From contig CARZYU010000015.1 in the NCBI GenBank assembly GCA_949113215.1, forward strand, positions 11,899 to 18,125: 6,227 nt of DNA. Direction: 5' to 3'. A program made the position numbers and the translations under genes. The stretch is from an uncultured Bacilli bacterium. GTDB lineage: Bacteria > Bacillota_I > Bacilli_A > RF39 > UBA660. Below are positions 1 through 5,592 of this stretch, one piece after another (position 1 is the stretch's first letter; each line of letters begins with the position of its first letter). The notes under the pieces are model-generated. The model was not told the origin of the DNA. It made no database searches and was given only the letters and a program-made list of their open reading frames with translations.

Positions 1-2
1 AG

Positions 3-503
3 TTAGTAGCCGTCGAAAAGGAAGGAGAAATCATTCCTAAGATTAAGGTCAGTGGGGATACGGTAAAAACGACGAATCCTGGTTATAAAAAAGTATATCG
101 TTTCTATGATTATGATAGCGATAAGGTATTGGGCGATGTTGTAGCAATGCACGATGAATTCATCTCTCGGGAACACTATACCTTAGTATCCGATCGAGAT
201 CCTTGGAAAAAAGCAGAACTTAATGATTATCGTTTAAGAGAACTTCAAGTTCCTATCTTTCAAAAAGGAAAGTTGATTTACCAGACTCCATCCTTAGAAG
301 AAAGAAAAGCTTACTGTGAACGAGAATTTCAAACCTTAACGGATCGAATTACTGATGTAAGGAATCCTCATACTTATTATGTAGACCTATCCGAAAAGGA
401 GAAGGCTTTAAAAGACCAATTATTGTTTGAAACACAACTTGATGTAGCGAAGACGAGGTTGGAAAATCAGGGGAATGTTTACACCAAGAAAAGAGGAAAT
501 TAA
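3..503 (+). CDS. pncB: Nicotinate phosphoribosyltransferase, C-terminal part (5' truncated)
   Basis: The reading frame is open from the first bases of the window, so this is the last 166 residues of a longer protein; the N-terminal catalytic part lies upstream. PncB makes nicotinate mononucleotide from nicotinate and PRPP, the entry step of Preiss-Handler NAD salvage in the cytoplasm. Recognition rests on the C-terminal domain typical of the long (~480 aa) Firmicutes form: a KVSGDTVKTTNPGYKKVYR stretch near residues 15-34, then RELQVPIF and a PSLEERKAYCE segment, and NPHTYYVDLS close to the end. A TTG at 129 could be called as a start, but the homologous sequence continues upstream of it without a break, so it is not a real start. 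The next gene begins at the base after the TAA stop, and the following genes are also NAD genes, which supports the call. Confidence 0.9.
   Translation, partial: LVAVEKEGEIIPKIKVSGDTVKTTNPGYKKVYRFYDYDSDKVLGDVVAMHDEFISREHYTLVSDRDPWKKAELNDYRLRELQVPIFQKGKLIYQTPSLEERKAYCEREFQTLTDRITDVRNPHTYYVDLSEKEKALKDQLLFETQLDVAKTRLENQGNVYTKKRGN
492..497 (+). promoter_or_regulatory. Ribosome binding site of the Nudix gene
   Basis: AGAGGA lies inside the last codons of pncB, six bases before the ATG at 504. The ATG follows the pncB TAA directly, which suggests coupled translation. Confidence 0.6.
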
Positions 504-1118
504 ATGAAAGTTAGAGAAGAAGTTTATCAAAAATTACGAGAAGGAGTCGAAGAATTTCAAACAGTATCCACCAAAAAAGTAGAAAATGTAAAACCATTTT
601 TACAAGCAGAATGCTATCAGATTTTATTGAACAATCAATGTACAATTGTAAGAGAAAAATTAAAAAAAGGGGGAAAGGATGGAAGTGCTGCCATCGTTCT
701 TCCCGTTACCAAAGAAAATGAAGTTATCTTGACGATAGAACCAAGGGTATTTACGAAAAGCACTGTGGGAATTGGTCTACCTGCTGGTTATATCGAACAA
801 GGAGAAGATGCCAAAGCAGCTGCTTTAAGAGAATTAAGAGAAGAAGTGGGGTATACTACAAATACTTTAATACCCTTGGCTAGCTTCTATCAAGATTCTG
901 GTTGTTCTTCTGCCTACAATCAAGCATTTCTAGCCCTTGATATTAGAAAAGTAGGGGAACAGAAATTAGACGAAGGAGAATACATCAAATATCTCTTTTG
1001 TCATTACGAAGAAGCTCTTCAATTGATGGAAGAACATTATATGGAAGATGCTAACGCCATTATCACATTAGAGAAAGCCAAAAAGTATTGGAAAGGAGGA
1101 AGTTTTTATGGAATTTAA
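504..1118 (+). CDS. Nudix hydrolase, ADP-ribose pyrophosphatase type
   Basis: This 204-residue protein carries a perfect Nudix box at residues 95-117: G95, E101, then R109-E110-L-R-E113-E114-V-G116, matching GX5EX7REUXEEXGU, so it should be a Mg-dependent hydrolase. The residues before and after the box (GLPAGYIE, then IPLASFYQDSG) resemble the ADP-ribose pyrophosphatase (NudF/YffH) branch, which splits ADP-ribose into AMP and ribose 5-phosphate. The family usually has a proline in a SPG-type motif about 15-16 residues after the box; here the motif reads DSG, so substrate choice is uncertain and another nucleoside-diphosphate derivative is possible. The gene sits between pncB and nadE with no spacer on the left and an 11-base overlap on the right, so it is part of the NAD operon. 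A role in recycling ADP-ribose released from NAD is inferred from this context. Confidence 0.85.
   Translation: MKVREEVYQKLREGVEEFQTVSTKKVENVKPFLQAECYQILLNNQCTIVREKLKKGGKDGSAAIVLPVTKENEVILTIEPRVFTKSTVGIGLPAGYIEQGEDAKAAALRELREEVGYTTNTLIPLASFYQDSGCSSAYNQAFLALDIRKVGEQKLDEGEYIKYLFCHYEEALQLMEEHYMEDANAIITLEKAKKYWKGGSFYGI
1091..1100 (+). promoter_or_regulatory. Strong ribosome binding site of nadE
   Basis: GAAAGGAGGA ends seven bases before the ATG at 1108 and lies inside the end of the Nudix gene. This near-consensus site fixes the nadE start even though it overlaps the upstream gene. Confidence 0.75.
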
Positions 1119-1866
1119 GGCGAAACAAGAAACCGAAAAAGTAATTCAGTTTATTCAAGATTATTATCAGAAGAACCATTTAACTGGAGCAGTTTTAGGA
1201 ATCAGTGGAGGAAAGGACTCTGCTGTGGTTGCTGCATTGATGGTAAAAGCTTTAGGAAAAGAAAACGTTATAGGGGTCACCTTACCTTGTCACTCGAAGG
1301 AAGAAGATAAGCTCGATGCAAAGTTGATCAGTAATCACTTTGATTTCAAATTGTATGATTTTGATTTGACAAACGTATACGATACATTTCAGGAACAGTT
1401 GAAAGAAATAGGAATCTTTCAAAAAGAAGAGAAGGAAAACAGCGATATCAACTTAAAACCAAGACTTCGAATGGCTACGGTTTATTACCTAGCAGCTTTG
1501 TTTACCTCCCTTACAGGAAAGCCGTACTTGGTCGCAGGAACGAGTAACAAGTGTGAATTATTTGTTGGATACTTTACCAAAGGAGGAGATTCGGTTCATG
1601 ACATTGCTCCGATTGCTGACTTTACAGTTTCAGAAGTGATTCAAATAGGGGAAGTGTTAGGCGTACCAGAAAAGGTTCTCTACAAGACGCCAGCAGATGG
1701 ATTATCGAATCAAAGTGATGAAGACAAATTGGGAGTCACTTATTCCGAAATCGCTACTTACTTGGAAGAAGGAGAAGAGGAAGTTTCGGAACCAGCTAGG
1801 ACAAAGATCAAAGAACTTCACGAACGAAACCAACATAAATTCGTTATTCCCACTTATCGAAAATAG
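1108..1866 (+). CDS. nadE: NH3-dependent NAD+ synthetase
   Basis: NadE converts nicotinate adenine dinucleotide to NAD using ATP and ammonia, the last step of NAD synthesis. The 252-residue length is that of the synthetase domain alone; there is no N-terminal glutaminase (nitrilase) domain, so free ammonia is the expected nitrogen donor. The ATP pyrophosphatase P-loop SGGKDS is at residues 33-38. The LKPRLRMATVYYLA segment is at 116-129, the long family signature from GTSNKCE through KGGDSVHD to IAPIAD is at about 144-171, and PADGL is at 195-199. The common form of the P-loop in this family is SGGIDS; Lys replaces Ile here, a modest variation. The start is set by a strong ribosome binding site inside the Nudix gene. 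It lies between the Nudix gene and the nadD fusion in one operon, with nine bases to the next start. Confidence 0.96.
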   Translation: MEFKAKQETEKVIQFIQDYYQKNHLTGAVLGISGGKDSAVVAALMVKALGKENVIGVTLPCHSKEEDKLDAKLISNHFDFKLYDFDLTNVYDTFQEQLKEIGIFQKEEKENSDINLKPRLRMATVYYLAALFTSLTGKPYLVAGTSNKCELFVGYFTKGGDSVHDIAPIADFTVSEVIQIGEVLGVPEKVLYKTPADGLSNQSDEDKLGVTYSEIATYLEEGEEEVSEPARTKIKELHERNQHKFVIPTYRK

Positions 1867-1870
1867 GAAA
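1865..1870 (+). promoter_or_regulatory. Ribosome binding site of the nadD-pncC fusion
   Basis: AGGAAA overlaps the nadE TAG stop. Its AGGA core ends seven bases before the ATG at 1876. Confidence 0.5.
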
Positions 1871-1875
1871 ATAAA

Positions 1876-2919
1876 ATGAAAATTGGAGTTTATGTTGGTA
1901 GTTTTAATCCCGTTCACTCTGGTCATATGCGTCTTGTAAAAGGGTTACTTGAAAAGAAGATCGTAGATTCTGTCCATATTGTTCCAACCGAAGGATACTG
2001 GGAAAAACGTGATCTTTTACCACGTAAGGAAAGGATCAAAATGTTGAAGTTCTATGAAACCGATTCCATTCACATCGAAGAAGGTACTGTCTATCCTTAT
2101 ACTTATCAAATCTTAAGGAAGTTACAAAAGCAGTATCCAAAGGAAGAACTTTATTTATTAATGGGAGCCGATCAACTTCCCAATCTTTCAAAATGGCAGT
2201 GTCTAGAGGAGTTGTTTCGTTATCCCATCATCGTGTTTCGAAGGAATCAAATGGAGATAGAAGACTATATCAAAACACTTCCTGATGCCACTTTTCTCGT
2301 CGTAGATTTCGATGAAATTGATATTTCCTCTACGGAAATTCGAAAAGCACTTCAAACAGGGAAAAACCCTGGTATACTAAAAGAGTACTTACATCAAGGA
2401 GTTCTTTCTTATATCAAAGAGAATCATTATTATGAAAATGGAAGGTGTATGATGTTAGAAGATATTGTAAAAAAGATGAAGCAAAAAAAGAAGACGATTT
2501 CAACGATGGAATCTTGTACAGGGGGAGGACTTGCCAACGCTATTACCAATGTTCCTGGAGCAAGTGAGGTATTTCATTTTGGAGCAGTGACGTATTCGAA
2601 TGGTTACAAAATGAAAATGGGTGTTCCAAGTGAAGTGATTGATACGTATACCGTTTATAGCAAAGAAACAGCAACTGCTATGGCAAGAGCCATTCAGGCT
2701 TTTACAGGAAGTGATTATGGCATTGGAATTACCGGAAAGTTATCCGATATGGATCCCAATAATCCAGTAGGAGAAGACGACCAAGTATTTATTACGATTT
2801 ATGAAAAAGAAACCGATAGGGAAGATCCGCTTATTCTCAAGGTAAGTCAATCAACACGTGAAGAAAACAAAGAATACTTGATTAAGAAAATTGCCGAAGA
2901 ACTTCAAAAGATGATCTAG
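1876..2919 (+). CDS. nadD-pncC: Bifunctional NadD-PncC fusion: nicotinate-nucleotide adenylyltransferase plus CinA-C/NMN deamidase domain
   Basis: One uninterrupted 347-residue frame holds two domains. Residues 1 to about 188 are NadD, which adenylates NaMN to NaAD: the nucleotidyltransferase motif GSFNPVHSGH is at 8-17 with both histidines, MGADQL at 96-101, and the ISSTEIR motif at 150-156. This is close to the full length of a stand-alone NadD. Residues from about 193 to 347 are a CinA C-terminal domain, the PncC family, which deamidates NMN to NaMN: ESCTGG at 212-217 carries the expected active-site serine, followed by VPGASEVF and GAVTYSN at 236-242. The later family segment, usually TGIAGPxGG, reads TGKLSDMDPNNP at 286-297, like a divergent CinA-C branch, so deamidase activity is likely but not certain. 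If active, the second domain would make the substrate of the first. The gene ends the NAD salvage operon. There is no frameshift; a ribosome binding site-like sequence precedes Met192/193, so separate PncC could also be made. Confidence 0.9.
   Translation: MKIGVYVGSFNPVHSGHMRLVKGLLEKKIVDSVHIVPTEGYWEKRDLLPRKERIKMLKFYETDSIHIEEGTVYPYTYQILRKLQKQYPKEELYLLMGADQLPNLSKWQCLEELFRYPIIVFRRNQMEIEDYIKTLPDATFLVVDFDEIDISSTEIRKALQTGKNPGILKEYLHQGVLSYIKENHYYENGRCMMLEDIVKKMKQKKKTISTMESCTGGGLANAITNVPGASEVFHFGAVTYSNGYKMKMGVPSEVIDTYTVYSKETATAMARAIQAFTGSDYGIGITGKLSDMDPNNPVGEDDQVFITIYEKETDREDPLILKVSQSTREENKEYLIKKIAEELQKMI
2440..2454 (+). promoter_or_regulatory. Possible internal ribosome binding site and start for a free PncC domain
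   Basis: GGAAGGTG, similar to the consensus AGGAGGTG, lies just before two consecutive in-frame ATG codons at 2449 and 2452 (Met192 and Met193), exactly where the CinA-C domain begins. The second ATG is about six bases from the GGAAGG core. This may be a relic of two separate genes or a working internal start; the sequence cannot tell which. Confidence 0.4.
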
Positions 2920-2928
2920 AAAATTTTC
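2919..2928. repeat. Perfect 10-bp palindrome GAAAATTTTC upstream of nrtR
   Basis: The palindrome starts at the last base of the nadD-pncC stop codon and lies in the spacer just upstream of the nrtR extended -10. Its position suits an operator, but it is short and made almost only of A and T, so chance is a strong alternative. The symmetry does not extend beyond ten bases. Confidence 0.25.
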
Positions 2929-2933
2929 ATTCA

Positions 2934-2942
2934 TGTTATAAT
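2934..2942 (+). promoter_or_regulatory. Extended -10 promoter for nrtR-draG
   Basis: TGTTATAAT is a perfect extended -10 (TGn followed by TATAAT). No good -35 is seen at 16-18 bases upstream, which extended -10 promoters can tolerate. Transcription would start near 2949, giving a leader of about 17 bases before the ATG at 2966, with the ribosome binding site AGAAGAGG at 2953-2960. No convincing terminator separates it from nadD-pncC, so read-through from the NAD operon is also possible. Confidence 0.65.
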
Positions 2943-2965
2943 CAAATGAGAAAGAAGAGGTTAGA

Positions 2966-3793
2966 ATGGACGGTAAAACATATCAAAGTGAGGAAGCGTT
3001 TCTCAAAGATTACGATCCCACTCAATTTGAACGGTTATCCCTGACGAGTGATATTCTCATTTTCTCTGTTTCGAGTGAGAAAACGAACAATTACCGCAAG
3101 TTATCGGACAAATATTTGAGTGTGTTGTTGGTAAAGCGATCCAATTATCCTTTCAAAGATAAATGGTGTCTTCCAGGTGGATTTGTAGGTATGGAAGAAT
3201 CCATCGAGGAAGCTGCCAGGCGAGTTTTAAAAAATGAAACGAATTTAAAGGATATCTATATGGAACAACTTTATACGTTTGGTGATCCGAAACGAGACCC
3301 TAGAATGCGAGTGGTCAGTACTGCCTATGTTGCTTTGGTAGATAAAGATAAACTGATGACACCTCTCAAAGAAGAGGCAAAGTGGTTTCGAATTACGACC
3401 AAAGAAACAAAGGAAAAGATCGAATTCTTCTTGAAGAGTGAAGATGAAGTTCTCACCTTTCAAATGAAAAAAGTATGGAAAGATCAAACGAGCGATCGCC
3501 ATTGGTACGAAGAAATAGAAAACGAAAGCATTGCCTTCGATCATACGAAAGTGATTACTTATGGCTTATCTCGCATTAAGAATAAGTTGGAATACACCGA
3601 CATTGCCTTTCACTTAGTTCCAGAAGAGTTTACCTTAGGAGAACTTCAACAGGTTTACGAAGTGATTTTAGGAAAACAATTACTTGATCCAGCCTTTCGC
3701 AGGATCATTGCTGACAAGGTAGAGAAGACAGGACATTATCAGACAGGGGGAGGACATCGTCCATCCGCATTATTCCGTTACAAAGAGAAGTAA
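2966..3793 (+). CDS. nrtR: NrtR-like transcriptional regulator (degenerate Nudix domain plus winged helix)
   Basis: This 275-residue protein combines an N-terminal Nudix fold with a C-terminal NrtR-type winged helix. The Nudix part includes LPGGFVGMEES at 69-79 and DPRMRVVSTAYVALV at 111-125. The catalytic box at 72-94 is damaged: the positions of REUXEEXG read R86-V87-L-K-N90-E91-T-N93, so two of the three key glutamates and the glycine are gone and hydrolysis is unlikely. The linker IAFDHTKVITYGL at 189-201 and KLEYT at 207-211 is characteristic of NrtR. The winged helix runs from FTLGELQQVYE at 222-232 through DPAFRR to RPSALFRY at 265-272. Characterised NrtR proteins repress NAD synthesis genes and bind ADP-ribose. 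Its place next to an NAD operon and draG supports the same job, but the operator and target genes are inferred. A segment of about 50 residues between the Nudix core and linker looks longer than in many relatives. Confidence 0.85.
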   Translation: MDGKTYQSEEAFLKDYDPTQFERLSLTSDILIFSVSSEKTNNYRKLSDKYLSVLLVKRSNYPFKDKWCLPGGFVGMEESIEEAARRVLKNETNLKDIYMEQLYTFGDPKRDPRMRVVSTAYVALVDKDKLMTPLKEEAKWFRITTKETKEKIEFFLKSEDEVLTFQMKKVWKDQTSDRHWYEEIENESIAFDHTKVITYGLSRIKNKLEYTDIAFHLVPEEFTLGELQQVYEVILGKQLLDPAFRRIIADKVEKTGHYQTGGGHRPSALFRYKEK

Positions 3794-3796
3794 AAT

Positions 3797-3802
3797 GAGG
3801 TG
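3797..3802 (+). promoter_or_regulatory. Ribosome binding site of draG
   Basis: GAGGTG lies in the 16-base gap after the nrtR stop and ends seven bases before the ATG at 3810. The tight spacing, with no promoter in the gap, indicates that draG is cotranscribed with nrtR. Confidence 0.7.
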
Positions 3803-3809
3803 AAAAAAG

Positions 3810-4682
3810 ATGTACGGAGCTATTATTGGTGACATTGCAGGGTCTACTTATGAAGTGGATGAAATGAACGCACGGTTGAAAGAAAAAACAATCATTCCTT
3901 ATGAAGAAAGAATCAAAAGATTGGATGAGAATACACCTTTATTTCCGAAAGGATCGGTTTTGACAGACGACACTCATTTGACGGTGGCACTTGCAGATTG
4001 TATCTTACATAAAGGAAACTACAAACAATATTTGCAAAGTTATGGAAAAAGAGCATTAAAACAAGGAAGAGACAAAAGAGGACTCAATCCATTTGGAAGA
4101 AACTTTACCGAGTGGTTACAAGATGGAGGAAAACGTGATGATATTTTTGGCAATGGAAGTGGTATGCGAATTTCTCCTGTGGGATTTTATTATGATACTT
4201 ATTTGGAGGTAAAGAAAGAAACCATCAAAGCGACCAAACCAAGTCATAATACGTTAGAAGGAATCAAGGGAGCTTTAGCCATTTCCACTAGTATCTATTG
4301 GTTGCTTAGAGGAAGAGACAAAGAAGAGATTAAGGAATTTATTGAAAGAGAATATGAGTATAATTTGGACCTTGATTTAGAAGAACTTCAAAAAACGAAT
4401 CGTTTTTATGCAACCTGTCAAAAGACGGTGCCCCAAGCAATTTTTTGCTTTCTAGAATCCACCTCTTTTGAAGACTCCATAAGAAAAGCACTTTCCATTG
4501 GTGGAGATACCGATACGATTGCTGCAATGACAGGTTCGTTAGCAGAAGCTTATTATGGAGTGCCAGAAGAATTAAAGAAGAAAGCCCTTTCTTTCTTGCC
4601 AGAGGATTATATCAAGGTGATTCAAGCATTTGATAGTAGTTTACAGCAAAAAGATCAAAGAGCTTATCAGAAAAGACGTTAG
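3810..4682 (+). CDS. draG: ADP-ribosylglycohydrolase, DraG family
   Basis: Members of this family remove ADP-ribose from modified proteins (or from other ADP-ribosyl compounds) using two Mg or Mn ions. The 290-residue length is normal for the family, and the metal-binding motifs are intact: GAIIGDIAGS at the N-terminus, TDDT at 52-55, GNGSGMR at 114-120, SHN at 145-147, and GGDTDT at 231-236 followed by IAAMTGSLAEAYYG. The C-terminus is short and polar with no membrane segment, so it is a cytoplasmic enzyme. The gene follows nrtR by 16 bases. Released ADP-ribose could be degraded by the Nudix enzyme at 504-1118 and could be the signal for the NrtR-like protein; this link is inferred from context. 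No ADP-ribosyltransferase (DraT-like) is present in the window, so the physiological target is unknown, and nitrogenase control is not implied. The symbol denotes the family only. Confidence 0.9.
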   Translation: MYGAIIGDIAGSTYEVDEMNARLKEKTIIPYEERIKRLDENTPLFPKGSVLTDDTHLTVALADCILHKGNYKQYLQSYGKRALKQGRDKRGLNPFGRNFTEWLQDGGKRDDIFGNGSGMRISPVGFYYDTYLEVKKETIKATKPSHNTLEGIKGALAISTSIYWLLRGRDKEEIKEFIEREYEYNLDLDLEELQKTNRFYATCQKTVPQAIFCFLESTSFEDSIRKALSIGGDTDTIAAMTGSLAEAYYGVPEELKKKALSFLPEDYIKVIQAFDSSLQQKDQRAYQKRR

Positions 4683-4704
4683 TTCGCTTCTAAGGTCTTT
4701 TTTT
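4671..4704 (+). terminator. Rho-independent terminator of the nrtR-draG unit
   Basis: AAAAGAC at 4671-4677 pairs with GTCTTTT at 4695-4701. After a single G-G mismatch, TTAG at 4679-4682 pairs with CTAA at 4690-4693 around the loop TTCGCTT. The 3' arm runs into seven T residues at 4698-4704. The draG stop codon TAG (4680-4682) lies inside the upper stem. Confidence 0.75.
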
Positions 4705-4712
4705 GTTATAAT
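4704..4712 (+). promoter_or_regulatory. Extended -10 promoter for the methyltransferase operon
   Basis: TGTTATAAT is identical to the extended -10 upstream of nrtR. Its first T is the last base of the terminator T-tract. No clear -35 is visible. Transcription would begin near 4719, which leaves a leader of only about ten bases before the ATG at 4729. Confidence 0.65.
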
Positions 4713-4717
4713 GAAAT

Positions 4718-4722
4718 AGGTG
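4718..4722 (+). promoter_or_regulatory. Ribosome binding site deciding the methyltransferase start
   Basis: AGGTG lies six bases before the ATG at 4729. Earlier in-frame candidates (GTG at 4720, ATG at 4723) overlap or abut this site and the predicted transcription start, so they are less likely. Confidence 0.55.
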
Positions 4723-4728
4723 ATGAAG

Positions 4729-5592
4729 ATGAAACTTGCCACGGAATGGAACGAATATGAAATCATTGACGCTAGTAATGGGATGAAGTTAGAACGTTGG
4801 GGGAAAACGATATTACTCCGTCCGGATCCACAGATTATTTGGAATAAGGGAGACTTGGAGGAAACATATCGGGGAAAGATAGATGCTGTTTATCATAGGA
4901 GTAACAAGGGCGGAGGAGCTTGGGAAAATAAAAAACCTACTCCCGGCAGTTGGAAGATTTCTTATAAAAACTTAACGTTTTGTATCAAACAGATGGGATT
5001 TAAACATACTGGTTTGTTTCCAGAACAGGCAGTTAACTGGGACTTTATGATGGATAAAATTAAAAATAGTCATCGTCCCATTTCGGTTTTGAATTTATTT
5101 GCCTATACAGGTGGCGCTAGTGTTGCTTGTCTTGCTGCAGGTGCGAGCGTCGTTCATGTGGATTCTTCACGGGGAATGGTCGATTGGTGCAAAGAGAATG
5201 TAAAAGCTTCGGGTTTAGAAGAAAAACCAATCCGTTATATGGTCGATGATGTTTTGAAATTTGTCCTAAGGGAGGCAAGAAGGGGTCATAAGTACGATGC
5301 AATCATTATGGATCCTCCTTCTTATGGACGAGGGGCAAATGGCGAAGTATGGGATATTGAACGTGATTTGGATCCTCTTTTGGAAGCTTGCATGAATATT
5401 TTAGTAGACGATCCTTTGTTCTTCTTAATTAACTCTTATACGACAGGATTATCGAGTGAAGTACTTGGAAATCTTTTGAAAATCCATTTTAAAACACATT
5501 CTGGAACGATTACGACAGGAGAAATTGGAATCCCTATTCAAAATAGTAACCTCGTATTACCTTGTGGGATTTATGGACGTTATGAAAAATAA
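4729..5592 (+). CDS. Class I SAM-dependent methyltransferase, COG1092 (RlmI-like) family
   Basis: This 287-residue protein has a Rossmann methyltransferase core in its second half: the SAM-binding loop LNLFAYTGGAS at 121-131, the acidic VDSS at 144-147, VDD at 172-174, and the motif IV segment MDPPSYGRG at 194-202. The segment FKHTGLFPEQAVNWDF at 91-106 just before the core is typical of the group related to the 23S rRNA methyltransferases RlmI and RlmK. The paired cysteines expected in m5C enzymes after motif IV are absent; the equivalent stretch reads LINSYTTG at 233-240, so cytosine-C5 methylation is not supported and the target is unknown. The start at 4729 is preferred over GTG 4720 or ATG 4723 because of the AGGTG ribosome binding site and the nearby promoter. 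It overlaps the downstream pseudouridine synthase gene by 11 bases, which suggests a small RNA-modification operon. Confidence 0.82.
   Translation: MKLATEWNEYEIIDASNGMKLERWGKTILLRPDPQIIWNKGDLEETYRGKIDAVYHRSNKGGGAWENKKPTPGSWKISYKNLTFCIKQMGFKHTGLFPEQAVNWDFMMDKIKNSHRPISVLNLFAYTGGASVACLAAGASVVHVDSSRGMVDWCKENVKASGLEEKPIRYMVDDVLKFVLREARRGHKYDAIIMDPPSYGRGANGEVWDIERDLDPLLEACMNILVDDPLFFLINSYTTGLSSEVLGNLLKIHFKTHSGTITTGEIGIPIQNSNLVLPCGIYGRYEK

Noticed and set aside
129..131. TTG at 129 as start of a short independent gene
   Set aside because: The PncB-like sequence continues upstream in the same frame to the window edge, so this is an internal codon of a truncated gene.
1697..1879. 60-residue + strand ORF inside the end of nadE
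   Set aside because: It is in another frame of a clear nadE coding region, has no family resemblance, and lacks a ribosome binding site of its own.
1702..1926. 74-residue - strand ORF across the nadE-nadD junction
   Set aside because: It is antisense to two well-supported genes; its Phe/Ser-rich composition is what the reverse complement of Lys/Glu-rich coding gives.
3245..3544. 99-residue - strand ORF opposite nrtR, rich in Phe and possibly membrane-like
   Set aside because: The hydrophobicity comes from antisense reading of GAA/AAA codons. It lies entirely within a conserved gene and has no promoter or ribosome binding site.
4357..4362. TATAAT inside draG
   Set aside because: It is coding sequence with no TG extension or gene start downstream; chance in AT-rich DNA.
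2896..4393. Repeated sequence GAAGAACTTCAAAA at 2896-2909 and 4380-4393, with related copies near 241 and 3641
   Set aside because: Each copy encodes a common Glu-Leu-Gln helix segment in frame, usually EELQ, with the same preferred codons; this is codon bias, not a DNA repeat.
4339..4527. 62-residue - strand ORF opposite draG
   Set aside because: It is an antisense shadow of conserved draG sequence with no supporting signals.
5117..5302. 61-residue - strand ORF opposite the methyltransferase
   Set aside because: It is an antisense shadow across the SAM-binding core, with no supporting signals.
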